In this document: positions 1-7,625 of the stretch, one piece after another
How the letters are laid out: every line of letters starts with the position of its first letter
Numbering within the stretch: position 1 is the stretch's first letter
Assembly (NCBI RefSeq): GCF_019345525.1
Contig: NZ_JAHKRA010000014.1
Span: forward strand, 17,701 to 81,700
Reading direction: 5' to 3'
Source of the DNA: Flavobacterium sp. NKUCC04_CG
GTDB lineage: Bacteria > Bacteroidota > Bacteroidia > Flavobacteriales > Flavobacteriaceae
DNA: 64,000 bases
The notes under the pieces: model-generated
What the model was told of the DNA's origin: nothing
The model's database searches: none
The model's input: only the letters and a program-made list of their open reading frames with translations
Program-made: the position numbers and the translations under genes

Positions 1-942
1 ATTGCCTATTCCACAGCTTGGGAAGACCGACTTAGACAAGCGGTTTTTGCCTCTGAAGAGGATGTTAAAGCGCTTAATGTGGAATACACCGAGTTATTAG
101 TTGTGGTTTACAATGACTTTATGCTTCGAAATAACATCAAAAGTGTCGATGCGATTTGTTCCCACGGGCACACTATATTTCATCGCCCGGAATTGGGATA
201 TACTTTGCAAATCGGGAATTTAGCCAATCTAGCAACGGGAACCCGACAGCGCGTAGTTTGTGATTTTAGAATACAAGACGTGAAGTTAGGAGGGCAAGGA
301 GCACCATTAGTTCCACTTGGAGACGCCTTGTTGTTTGCCGATTATGATGCGTGTTTAAACTTGGGTGGTTTTGCTAATATGTCTTATACCGATACAGTAG
401 GAACGCGCCTGGCCTTCGATATCGTTGCGGTTAACACCGTTTTAAATCACTATGCCAACAAATTGGGCAGGAGTTACGACGATGGCGGATTAATTGCGCG
501 AAGCGGAACGGTCAATAGTGCTTTGCTGAAGCAATTAAATCTCTTGCCATTTTATGATTTGCCTGCGCCCAAATCCTTGGGTATAGAAATGGTTAATGCA
601 CTTTTATTGCCAATTATAGACTCGTTTTCTTGTACCGTTGAAGAAGTGCTTTGTACATATGTAGAACACATTGCTTTTCAAATAGCACGCTCTATACCAG
701 AATTTTGCAAAAATATATTGGTTACTGGTGGTGGAGCTTACCACTCTTTTTTGATGGAGCGACTTCGTTTTTATAAACCCGATTTAGCTATTGTCGTTCC
801 AGATTCGCAATTGATAAATTATAAGGAAGCTTTAGTATTTGCTCTTTTAGGGGTGTTAAGACTCGAGAATCAGGTTAATGTTTTGGCCAGTGTAACCGGA
901 GCATTCGAAAATCACTCATCAGGAGTAGTGTTTAATCCATAA
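1..942 (+). CDS. anmK: Anhydro-N-acetylmuramic acid kinase, 3' part (5' end outside window)
   Basis: This kinase opens and phosphorylates 1,6-anhydro-MurNAc to MurNAc-6-phosphate in cytoplasmic peptidoglycan recycling. The frame is open from base 1 (I-A-Y-S-T-A-W), so the N-terminal phosphate-binding segment lies upstream of the window and the GTG at 79 is only an internal codon. Family features that are visible include SHGHTIFHRP, the LNLGGFANM segment, FDIVAVNTVLN (the Bacteroidetes variant of the sugar-binding stretch) and the TGGGAYHSFL glycine motif near the C-terminus. About 313 residues are present against roughly 350-370 for the full family. The following dehydrogenase gene is co-oriented but has its own promoter. 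Confidence 0.9.
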   Translation: MAYSTAWEDRLRQAVFASEEDVKALNVEYTELLVVVYNDFMLRNNIKSVDAICSHGHTIFHRPELGYTLQIGNLANLATGTRQRVVCDFRIQDVKLGGQGAPLVPLGDALLFADYDACLNLGGFANMSYTDTVGTRLAFDIVAVNTVLNHYANKLGRSYDDGGLIARSGTVNSALLKQLNLLPFYDLPAPKSLGIEMVNALLLPIIDSFSCTVEEVLCTYVEHIAFQIARSIPEFCKNILVTGGGAYHSFLMERLRFYKPDLAIVVPDSQLINYKEALVFALLGVLRLENQVNVLASVTGAFENHSSGVVFNP

Positions 943-966
943 AATGGAATTATTAGTCTATTTGGA

Positions 967-998
967 TTGGAAAGTATTTGGTTTTGGGGTTATATTTG
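967..998 (+). promoter_or_regulatory. Promoter of the amino-acid dehydrogenase gene
   Basis: A perfect Bacteroidetes -7 box TATATTTG lies at 991-998, with a -33 TTG at 967-969 (21-base spacer). It sits 32 bases before the start codon. Confidence 0.65.
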
Positions 999-1029
999 TG
1001 CGAACTAATCAAAAACTAAAATTTTTTAA

Positions 1030-2256
1030 ATGAAAGATTTATTAAAGAAATTCGAGGATAAAGAACCAGAGATTGTATTTCATTGGCAAGATGCAGAAAC
1101 GGAAGCAGAAGGCTGGGCCGTAATTAACTCTTTGCGCGGTGGTGCAGCTGGTGGAGGTACTCGTATGAGAAAAGGTTTAGATAAAAATGAAGTGCTGTCT
1201 TTGGCTAAAACGATGGAAGTAAAGTTCTCTGTTTCTGGACCAGCCATAGGTGGAGCAAAATCTGGAATTAACTTTGACCCAAATGATCCTCGTAAAAAAG
1301 GCGTTTTGGAACGTTGGTATAAAGCGGTTTTTCCGTTGTTAAAAAATTATTACGGTACTGGAGGTGATATGAACGTGGACGAAATTCACGAAGTAATTCC
1401 AATGACGGAGGCTTGTGGTCTTTGGCATCCACAGGAAGGTGTTTTTAACGGACATTTTAAACCTACTGAAGCAGAGAAAATTACAAGAATTGGACAATTG
1501 CGTCAAGGTGTTGTAAAAGATGTAGAAAGTGAAGTTTACTCTCCACAAGTAAACAAGAGATATAAAGTAGCTGATTTGATTACTGGATTTGGTGTTGCAG
1601 AAGCGGTTTTGCATTATTACACGATTTACGGTGGATCTGTTGTTGGAAAACGCGCTATCATCCAAGGATTTGGAAATGTAGGTTCGGCAGCAGCTTATTA
1701 TTTAGCTAAAATGGGAGCTAAAGTAGTGGGTATTATCGACCGTGATGGAGGTATTATCAATGAAAACGGATTCTCATTTGAAGAAATTAAAACCTTATAC
1801 ATCAACAAAAAAGGAAATACTTTAGTAGCAGATAACATGATTCCTTTTGAGGAAATTAATGCTAAAATATGGAGCATAGGTGCAGAGATTTTTACGCCTT
1901 GCGCTGCTTCAAGATTGGTGACTAAAGACCAATTGGATCAAATGATTGGAAACGGATTAGAGGTAATTTCTTGTGGAGCAAATGTACCGTTTGCAGATAA
2001 AGAAATTTTCTTTGGACCTATTATGGAAATGGTAGATAGTAAAATCAGTTTAATTCCAGATTTTATTTCAAATTGTGGTATGGCTCGTGTATTTGCGTAT
2101 TTGATGAGTTCTAAAGTAGATTTGACCGATGAGGCTATTTTTGAAGATGCTTCTGCTATTATTGGTAAGGCTTTAAAAGCGGCACACCAACGCAATAGTT
2201 CTAAGCAAAATATCAGTGCTACTGCCTTTGAAATTGCCTTAAAACAATTGGTATAG
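1030..2256 (+). CDS. Glu/Leu/Phe/Val family amino-acid dehydrogenase
   Basis: A cytoplasmic NAD(P)-dependent oxidative deaminase of the Glu/Leu/Phe/Val dehydrogenase family (408 aa). The glycine-rich substrate-side motif GGAAGGGTRM is at residues 37-46, the catalytic-lysine region GGAKSG is at 74-79 (Lys77), and the Rossmann dinucleotide loop GFGNVGS is at 213-219. The ATG at 1030 lies just downstream of the promoter at 967-998 and gives an N-terminus of normal length. The substrate (Glu, Leu, Val or Phe) cannot be decided from the sequence. Flavobacterial orthologues of this length are often called leucine or glutamate dehydrogenase. Confidence 0.88.
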   Translation: MKDLLKKFEDKEPEIVFHWQDAETEAEGWAVINSLRGGAAGGGTRMRKGLDKNEVLSLAKTMEVKFSVSGPAIGGAKSGINFDPNDPRKKGVLERWYKAVFPLLKNYYGTGGDMNVDEIHEVIPMTEACGLWHPQEGVFNGHFKPTEAEKITRIGQLRQGVVKDVESEVYSPQVNKRYKVADLITGFGVAEAVLHYYTIYGGSVVGKRAIIQGFGNVGSAAAYYLAKMGAKVVGIIDRDGGIINENGFSFEEIKTLYINKKGNTLVADNMIPFEEINAKIWSIGAEIFTPCAASRLVTKDQLDQMIGNGLEVISCGANVPFADKEIFFGPIMEMVDSKISLIPDFISNCGMARVFAYLMSSKVDLTDEAIFEDASAIIGKALKAAHQRNSSKQNISATAFEIALKQLV

Positions 2257-2287
2257 TATTAGTAGTATATACTTGACTTATTTTCAG

Positions 2288-2295
2288 TATTTTTG
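2288..2295 (+). promoter_or_regulatory. -7 box upstream of tonB
   Basis: TATTTTTG matches TAnnTTTG and lies 30 bases before the tonB ATG. No convincing -33 TTG is present at the usual distance. Confidence 0.5.
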
Positions 2296-2325
2296 TTGTA
2301 ATTATCCCGTATAGCTATCCTTTTT

Positions 2326-3240
2326 ATGAACATGAAATTAACATCTGAAGAAAAAAAATCAATGGGGATCACTTTGGCGATCTGTACTTTATTGTTTTTG
2401 ATTTTATTTTTGATTCGTTTTATTTCTCCTGCTGCAGTAGAAAATTTTGCAGGCGGTGGAGGTGGCGGAGGTGTGACTGTGAATTTTGGAGATAGTGATT
2501 TGGGATCGGGTGCTGATTTTACTAGTGAAGTGCTTCAAGTTACCGATAACAACAAAACACAACAAGCTGTAGTTGTTCCCGATGAAGAAAACATCATTAC
2601 ACGCGAAAATTCTTTAGAAGAAACCGCAGTCATTCCGAAAAGGGAAACCGCAGTAAAAAACAAACCAAAGGAAGAAGTTAAGAAAGAAGTTGTGGTAAAA
2701 CCAGTGGTAGAAAAGCCTAAGGTTTCCAAAACGACTGATGATGCTTTGGCCAATTTGCTTAACGGGTCTAAAAAAGGCGGAGATGGTGATGATAAAACAG
2801 CAGGTAACAAAGGTAAGGCTGACGGTAGTTTGACTTCGGGAGGTTATTATGGATCAGGCGGCTCCGGTGGTGGTACTGGAGGTGGTAACGGCACGGGTTC
2901 GGGTACGGGTAGCGGAAGCGGTACAGGTAGCGGCTCAGGCGGTGGATCCGGGAGTGGTTCTGGCGGAGGTATCGGATATTCTTTAGGGGGTAGAAAAGCC
3001 TTGGTAAAACCACAACCAAAATACACGTGTAACGAAGTTGGGAAGGTAGTTGTAGAAGTCGTAGTAGATAAAAATGGGGTAACCACTTCAGCAGTAGCAG
3101 GAGTAAAGGGAACAACAAATAACTCGCGTTGTCTTTTAGATCAAGCCAAAATAGCGGCACTCAATACCAAATGGGAAGCTAGTGCAAATGCGCCAGACAA
3201 GCAGATTGGCAATATAATTTACAATTTTAGTCTAAATTAA
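2326..3240 (+). CDS. TonB-like energy transducer with Gly/Ser-rich linker
   Basis: A 304-aa inner-membrane, periplasm-spanning protein. It has one N-terminal membrane segment (about residues 15-35, TLAICTLLFLILFLIRF), an acidic/Lys-Glu-rich periplasmic stretch, a long Gly/Ser/Thr-rich linker (about residues 165-225) and a C-terminal domain with a VVVEVVVDKNG strand pair typical of TonB C-terminal folds. It would couple ExbB/ExbD proton flow to TonB-dependent outer-membrane receptors, and exbD/exbB are next door on the opposite strand. The Pro-rich rod of enterobacterial TonB is replaced by the Gly-rich linker. ATG 2326 was chosen; a second Met follows two codons later. Confidence 0.78.
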   Translation: MNMKLTSEEKKSMGITLAICTLLFLILFLIRFISPAAVENFAGGGGGGGVTVNFGDSDLGSGADFTSEVLQVTDNNKTQQAVVVPDEENIITRENSLEETAVIPKRETAVKNKPKEEVKKEVVVKPVVEKPKVSKTTDDALANLLNGSKKGGDGDDKTAGNKGKADGSLTSGGYYGSGGSGGGTGGGNGTGSGTGSGSGTGSGSGGGSGSGSGGGIGYSLGGRKALVKPQPKYTCNEVGKVVVEVVVDKNGVTTSAVAGVKGTTNNSRCLLDQAKIAALNTKWEASANAPDKQIGNIIYNFSLN

Positions 3241-3264
3241 AGAAAGTATTTAACTAATAGATAT

Positions 3265-3300
3265 AAAAAAGCGGAAGTCCATATGGACTTCCGCTTTTTT
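3265..3300 (+). terminator. Terminator of tonB
   Basis: A long perfect stem (AAAAAAGCGGAAGTCC with its complement) around an ATAT loop, with A-run and T-run on either side, so it may work on both strands. Confidence 0.85.
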
Positions 3301-3314
3301 ATTATCAACCCGAC

Positions 3315-3538
3315 TATATGTCTATATGTCTATTTGCCTATTCGCCTATTCGCCTATTTGCCTATTTGCCTATTTGCCTATTTGCCTATTTGCCTATTTG
3401 CCTATATGTCTATTCGCATATCAGCATATCAGCATATCAGCGTATCAGCGTATCAGCGTATCAGCGTATCAGCGTATCAGCGTATCAGCGTATCAGCGTA
3501 TCAGCGTATCAGCGTATCAGCGTATCAGCGTATCAGCA
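3315..3538 (+). repeat. Tandem octamer array A (28 units)
   Basis: Twenty-eight 8-bp units run in perfect phase. The left half is TATATGTC, TATTTGCC and TATTCGCC; the right half is TATCAGCA x2, TATCAGCG x12 and a final TATCAGCA that merges into an A-run. All units fit TATNNGYN. The + strand has no stop codon in any frame, so the apparent proteins with an 8-residue period (AYQRISVS, IRLFAYSP) are artefacts. The array lies between two terminators, in the convergent gap between tonB and exbD. Confidence 0.95.
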
Positions 3539-3569
3539 AAAAAAAGAGGCCATCAAGCCTCTTTTTTTA
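3538..3569 (-). terminator. Terminator of exbB-exbD
   Basis: The hairpin AGAGGC-CATCAA-GCCTCT has A7 and T7 on either side. It lies 3-4 bases beyond the exbD stop codon. Confidence 0.82.
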
Positions 3570-3571
3570 AT

Positions 3572-3967
3572 TTATTTACCACTTGTGGCAATAACGAATT
3601 TCAGATTGTTTTTTACGCCTATTTGCAAGACATCTACGAGGTCTTGTACTTGGAGGTTGTATGGAATGCGAACCACTACAGTTTGGTCTGCTTCTGTACC
3701 TATTTTAGTTAATAAAGTAGCTTCGAGCTCTTCAAAGGCAACTTCTTGTTTGTCTAGGAAAAACTTTTTGTCTTCGGTTACCGACAAACTGATTAATTGC
3801 TTGTTGGTTTTTTCATTAGCTGCTGCTTTAGGCAGGGTCATTTTAATAACATTAGGATTGGCTAATGTGGAAATGATTAAGAAGAACAACAGCAAGAAGA
3901 ACATGATATCGCTCAAAGATGAGGTGGCTACTTCTGCTTGAAATCGTTTATTTCTTTTGATCGCCAT
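3572..3967 (-). CDS. exbD: ExbD/TolR biopolymer transport protein
   Basis: A 131-aa inner-membrane protein of the ExbD/TolR family, partner of ExbB in the proton-driven motor that energises TonB. A short cytoplasmic N-terminus (KRNKRFQAEVATSSLSDIMFFLLLFFLI) contains the single transmembrane helix with the conserved Asp (SLSDIMF) that carries protons. A periplasmic domain ending in FVIATSGK follows. Its start overlaps the end of exbB by 20 bases, which indicates translational coupling. The gene converges on tonB rather than preceding it. Confidence 0.9.
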   Translation of the reverse strand: MAIKRNKRFQAEVATSSLSDIMFFLLLFFLIISTLANPNVIKMTLPKAAANEKTNKQLISLSVTEDKKFFLDKQEVAFEELEATLLTKIGTEADQTVVVRIPYNLQVQDLVDVLQIGVKNNLKFVIATSGK

Positions 3968-4661
3968 TGGGTCTTTGGATTATGTTAACAAATTCTAATA
4001 CGTTTTTTTGAACGGTCAATGAAAAATTGTCAATCATACCGTTTAGTAAATGGTAACCGGCATAGGCTATAATACCAACGATTAAACCGGCTCCACTACT
4101 GATCATTTTTTCGTATAATCCACCAGAAATATTACCGATACTGATGTTTTCAGTTACGGAGATACTATAGAAAATTTTGATAACTCCCGAAATGGTTCCC
4201 ACAAAACCTAAAGTGGGAGCAATACCGGCAATAAGTCCCAAATGGCCTAATTTTTTTTCCATTTGACCAATTTCGATATTGGCAACTTTCTCCATATTAG
4301 ACTCTATTTCAGAAATAGGTCGCCCAATGGTTAAAACACCTTCTTTTAAAACACGAGCAGCTGCGGCTCCATTTCGATCTGCTGCCGAAGCGGCTAATTC
4401 AAGATTTCCAGAGTTTAAATGAGTACGTACATCTTGAATCAGATGGGCATCAGATTTTGCTGTTTTTTTAATATATAAATAACGTTCTATGATAACATAG
4501 ATAGTGTAAATCAATAAAAAGATAATGGGAATTAAAAACACCCCTCCCTTTAAAATAAAGTCCAAAACAGAAATCTCTTTTTCGCCAGAAATTCCTTGAA
4601 TCATGGCTCCTGTAGCCTGGCTAATGGTGTCGTTTTGAGCTTGTAAAAAAAATAGCATCAT
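3948..4661 (-). CDS. exbB: MotA/TolQ/ExbB proton channel protein
   Basis: A 237-aa polytopic inner-membrane protein. The first membrane helix is at about residues 40-60 (GGVFLIPIIFLLIYTIYVII), followed by a cytoplasmic loop and two more helices. The family signature is seen in APTLGFVGTISGVI and in the last helix, SGAGLIVGIIAYAGYHLL. It forms the proton channel with ExbD. It is the first gene of a two-gene unit with exbD and is divergent from folC, sharing a 133-bp gap in which no exact TAnnTTTG box was found. Confidence 0.9.
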   Translation of the reverse strand: MMLFFLQAQNDTISQATGAMIQGISGEKEISVLDFILKGGVFLIPIIFLLIYTIYVIIERYLYIKKTAKSDAHLIQDVRTHLNSGNLELAASAADRNGAAAARVLKEGVLTIGRPISEIESNMEKVANIEIGQMEKKLGHLGLIAGIAPTLGFVGTISGVIKIFYSISVTENISIGNISGGLYEKMISSGAGLIVGIIAYAGYHLLNGMIDNFSLTVQKNVLEFVNIIQRPNGDQKK

Positions 4662-4794
4662 AAATAATGTAGTTCTAGTGTTTATTGTGAAAAATGTCTC
4701 AATTTTGCAATAAAGATAATTTTCTATATTTTAATATACTAAGAAAAATTAGAAAATATTTTAGAACACTGAAAGTAAAGTATATAACTTAATA

Positions 4795-6021
4795 ATGGCA
4801 TTGATGAGCTATCAAGAAACCCTGGATTGGATGTTTTCTCAACTCCCTATGTATCAGAGACAAGGCGCCTCTGCTTATAAAAAAGATTTGACTAATACGT
4901 TGAAATTAGTTGAACATTTAGGGCACCCGGAAAAGGGGCTAAAAATGATTCACGTTGCGGGTACCAATGGTAAAGGGTCCACATCGTCGATGATTGCGTC
5001 TGTGTTACAAGAAGCAGGGTATAAAGTAGGTTTGTATACGTCACCCCATTTAAAGGATTTTCGCGAGCGGATTCGCATTAATGGCATAGAAATATCAGCA
5101 GCGTTTGTTTGTGAATTTATAGCGAATAACAAAACTTTTTTTGAAGAAAATGATCTGAGCTTTTTTGAAATGACGGTGGGTATGGCCTTCGAATATTTTC
5201 AACAACAAGCCGTGGATGTAGCGGTTATTGAAGTCGGTATGGGAGGGCGATTGGATTCTACCAATATCATTACGCCTTTGGTTTCTGTAATAACGAATAT
5301 AGGAATGGATCACACAGCTTTTTTAGGTAACAGCTTGGCTGAAATCGCTTATGAAAAGGCTGGTATTATAAAAGCAGGTATACCTGTGGTCATTGGTGAG
5401 TATGATTCTGAAACGCAACCGGTATTTTTAAAACGCGCTATGGAGCTGCATGCCCCTATTTTTTTCGCATCCGATTTAATGAAAAAGAGCACCCATACAG
5501 CCGATTTAACTGGGGCTTATCAAATGCACAATATTCGAACGGCCAGACAAGTCCTAGCTATTCTACGCGATTATTTTGATATTAGCGCCGACAATGAAAG
5601 AAATGGCTTGTTAAAAACCACTAGTAATACCGGTTTAGAAGGACGTTGGCAAATTTTACAACAGCATCCGTTGGTTATTGCAGATACAGCGCATAACAGC
5701 CATGCTTTAAAAATTGTTTTAAAACAATTAGCTGAAGCTCAAAAAGAGCAATTGTTTTTTGTTTTGGGTGTGGTGGATGATAAAGATTTGAGTAGTATTT
5801 TACCTTTGTTTCCCCAAAATGCAAAATATTTTTTCTGCAAACCCCAAGTGCCTCGTGGATTGGCAGCAGCTGAATTGGCGGTAAAGGCGGCCGAATTTGG
5901 GTTGAATGGCGAGGTTTGTGATTCTGTATCAGCTGCTTATCAAAAAGCATTGAAAACAGCACAACCGCAAGATTTGATTTACATAGGTGGTAGTACGTTT
6001 GTGGTTGCAGAAATTTTATAA
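4795..6021 (+). CDS. folC: Folylpolyglutamate synthase / dihydrofolate synthase
   Basis: A cytoplasmic Mur-ligase-type enzyme (408 aa) that adds glutamate to dihydropteroate or folates using ATP. The P-loop HVAGTNGKGST is at about residues 53-63, and EVGMGGRLDSTNI and NIGMDHTAFLG follow in the expected order. The C-terminal domain has ADTAHN and the closing IYIGGSTFVVAE. Two starts are possible, ATG 4795 and ATG 4804 (MSYQETLDWMF); the second matches the usual family N-terminus better, but no signal separates them. Confidence 0.93.
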   Translation: MALMSYQETLDWMFSQLPMYQRQGASAYKKDLTNTLKLVEHLGHPEKGLKMIHVAGTNGKGSTSSMIASVLQEAGYKVGLYTSPHLKDFRERIRINGIEISAAFVCEFIANNKTFFEENDLSFFEMTVGMAFEYFQQQAVDVAVIEVGMGGRLDSTNIITPLVSVITNIGMDHTAFLGNSLAEIAYEKAGIIKAGIPVVIGEYDSETQPVFLKRAMELHAPIFFASDLMKKSTHTADLTGAYQMHNIRTARQVLAILRDYFDISADNERNGLLKTTSNTGLEGRWQILQQHPLVIADTAHNSHALKIVLKQLAEAQKEQLFFVLGVVDDKDLSSILPLFPQNAKYFFCKPQVPRGLAAAELAVKAAEFGLNGEVCDSVSAAYQKALKTAQPQDLIYIGGSTFVVAEIL

Positions 6022-6060
6022 AAAAAATCAATAAAAGCTTTCAGAATCCAAATACAGTTG

Positions 6061-6068
6061 TATATTTG
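6061..6068 (+). promoter_or_regulatory. Promoter of the tRNA-Val cluster
   Basis: TATATTTG, a perfect -7 box, lies 36 bases before the first tRNA. The -33 TTG is weak (CTTTCAG region). Confidence 0.6.
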
Positions 6069-6103
6069 CACCCGTAATCAAGTAAAGGATTACAGCTTTT
6101 AAA

Positions 6104-6178
6104 GGGCGATTAGCTCAGTTGGTTCAGAGCATCTCGTTTACACCGAGAGGGTCGGGGGTTCGAATCCCTCATCGCCCA
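6104..6178 (+). tRNA. tRNA-Val (anticodon TAC), copy 1
   Basis: A 75-base cloverleaf: acceptor GGGCGAT/ATCGCCC with discriminator A, D-arm GCTCAGTTGGTTCAGAGC, anticodon stem TCTCG/CGAGA around TTTACAC (anticodon TAC), and T-arm GGGGG-TTCGAAT-CCCTC. Confidence 0.97.
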
Positions 6179-6251
6179 CAACCTTTAAAAGATAACAACT
6201 CACGTTGGTTGTTATAGAATAGTATTCCGAAGAATATTTTTAAAGTACTTC

Positions 6252-6326
6252 GGGCGATTAGCTCAGTTGGTTCAGAGCATCTCGTTTACACCGAGAGGGT
6301 CGGGGGTTCGAATCCCTCATCGCCCA
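6252..6326 (+). tRNA. tRNA-Val (anticodon TAC), copy 2
   Basis: Identical over all 75 bases to copy 1, with a 73-base spacer between them. Probably co-transcribed from the promoter before copy 1. Confidence 0.97.
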
Positions 6327-6393
6327 CATATTGAAATGCTTTTTAACGATGAATCATCGTTAAAATTAAAACCGAATACTTTTATAGTAATTC

Positions 6394-6468
6394 GGGCGAT
6401 TAGCTCAGTTGGTTCAGAGCATCTCGTTTACACCGAGAGGGTCGGGGGTTCGAATCCCTCATCGCCCA
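6394..6468 (+). tRNA. tRNA-Val (anticodon TAC), copy 3
   Basis: Identical to copies 1 and 2. The 67-base spacer ends in a short sequence resembling the preceding spacer end (TACTTCGGGCG against TAATTCGGGCG), which suggests tandem duplication including flank. An apparent 104-codon frame through copies 2 and 3 is an artefact. Confidence 0.97.
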
Positions 6469-6473
6469 CCATT

Positions 6474-6510
6474 AAGGACAAAGAAATTTTATTTCTTTGT
6501 CCTTTTTTTG
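6474..6510 (+). terminator. Terminator of the tRNA cluster
   Basis: A 14-bp stem beginning AAGGACAAAGAAAT pairs with its complement across a TTT loop and is followed by T7. Confidence 0.9.
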
Positions 6511-6650
6511 TTATAATCTATTTAAACATACGACGGGTTGGATTTTTTAAATTGATTTTTTGCATACAGTGGCTAGTCTAAATCAGGATATTCATATATA
6601 GGTAAGTTATATTTTAACGGTTAAAATCTAAAACACGCAAATGTTCCGAT

Positions 6651-6658
6651 TATCTTTG
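6651..6658 (+). promoter_or_regulatory. -7 box of the HPP gene
   Basis: TATCTTTG overlaps the upstream GTG at 6658. This rules that codon out as a start and favours ATG 6682. Confidence 0.6.
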
Positions 6659-6681
6659 TGTTTTTAGTGTATTCCCCAATT

Positions 6682-7275
6682 ATGAAAAAGAATATCAAAC
6701 GAACGGCTCGAATTACGCGTTATGTCATTTATAAAGAAACCTTGGTCGATTCTAAAGAGCATTTTTGGTCTTTTGTCGGTGCTTTTGTCGGTATAGGGGT
6801 TATTGCTTATATACAGAGTTTTTGGTTTACTCAATTGGAAAATGTGTTTTTAATCGGTTCTTTTGGCGCCTCATCGGTGCTTATTTATGGGGCTATAGAC
6901 AGTCCGTTAGCTCAACCTCGAAATTTGATTGGAGGACATGTGGTGTCTGCCATTATTGGTGTTACGGTGGCTAAGTTATTTCCGGACATGATTTATATCG
7001 CAGCGCCATTGGCGGTGTCTCTATCTATAGTGGGCATGCAAATGACTAAAACCATACATCCCCCAGGAGGCGCTACGGCACTTATAGCTGTAGCCGATAC
7101 TGGCGCGGTAAAAAGCTTGGGATATTATTATGTTTTTTCACCGGTTTTAACTGGGGCGTTGATCTTGTTTTTGGTGGCATTGGTTTTTAATAATATGACT
7201 TCAAACAGGAGTTATCCCAAACATTCCAAGTTTTTTTCAAAAAGAAAAACCAAAAGCCTTTTTAAAAAGACTTAG
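6682..7275 (+). CDS. HPP-family integral membrane protein
   Basis: A 197-aa membrane protein with about five hydrophobic helices. The HPP-family hallmark is the IHPPGGATALIAV segment in the second half, preceded by SPLAQPRNLIGGH, which is also conserved in the family. Some HPP proteins are linked to nitrite transport, but no nitrogen gene is nearby and the substrate is unknown. The C-terminus is a short basic tail (KRKTKSLFKK). The start is set by the -7 box at 6651-6658, which leaves a leader of about 17 bases. Confidence 0.85.
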   Translation: MKKNIKRTARITRYVIYKETLVDSKEHFWSFVGAFVGIGVIAYIQSFWFTQLENVFLIGSFGASSVLIYGAIDSPLAQPRNLIGGHVVSAIIGVTVAKLFPDMIYIAAPLAVSLSIVGMQMTKTIHPPGGATALIAVADTGAVKSLGYYYVFSPVLTGALILFLVALVFNNMTSNRSYPKHSKFFSKRKTKSLFKKT

Positions 7276-7506
7276 AGCAATTTTTTCGCTGACTATCCTA
7301 CTTTTTATGCCAAACTTTTATGGAGTCGTTTTTGGATTAAGAAGTGAGGTGTTTAGCAGTAAGCTCTTAGAGTTATAAAGCCGTGGGAAGTTGGTGTTGT
7401 TAGGGTTTATGCGTATTCTAAGTTTTGAATGAAATCCAGACAGTTGAGTTAGCATTCGGACGATGCATAACTTTGCATAATTCGTTTATTATTATAATTT
7501 ATTGAT
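7276..7506. other. Intergenic stretch without a recognisable gene
   Basis: About 230 bases of mixed composition between the HPP gene and the promoter of the ABC-F gene. No hairpin with a T-run, repeat or conserved frame was seen. Confidence 0.5.
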
Positions 7507-7514
7507 TATCTTTG
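7507..7514 (+). promoter_or_regulatory. -7 box of the ABC-F gene
   Basis: TATCTTTG is a full match to TAnnTTTG, with TTCG at 7481-7484 as a poor -33. It leaves an unusually long leader of about 105 bases before ATG 7626. Confidence 0.6.
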
Positions 7515-7537
7515 CATTCTAATCAAAATACAATTTC

Positions 7538-7589
7538 ATGTTGTAAATCATTTCTTTCGGAAAATAAACGGCACTAGCGATTTCGCTGG
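7538..7589 (+). promoter_or_regulatory. Leader of ABC-F gene: two-codon ORF plus hairpin
   Basis: In the leader, ATG-TTG-TAA at 7538-7546 would encode Met-Leu. A 6-bp hairpin CTAGCG-ATTT-CGCTGG (one G-T pair) lies at 7574-7589. Some ABC-F resistance genes are controlled by leader peptides, so this could be an attenuator; that is inference only. Confidence 0.3.
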
Positions 7590-7625
7590 ACACTGTTATT
7601 ATTCATTCTTTACAAGAGAGAAATC

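Noticed and set aside
2535..3160. Minus-strand Pro- or Leu-rich frames opposite tonB
   Set aside because: Complement of the Gly/Ser-rich linker of TonB; the + strand protein has clear domains.
3283..3941. Three + strand frames of 95-207 codons through array A with AYQRISVS-type repeats
   Set aside because: An 8-bp unit free of stops opens every + frame by itself; the frames lie between two terminators, and one runs antisense into exbD.
6267..6581. 104-codon frame across tRNA copies 2 and 3
   Set aside because: It translates two tRNA genes and a terminator.
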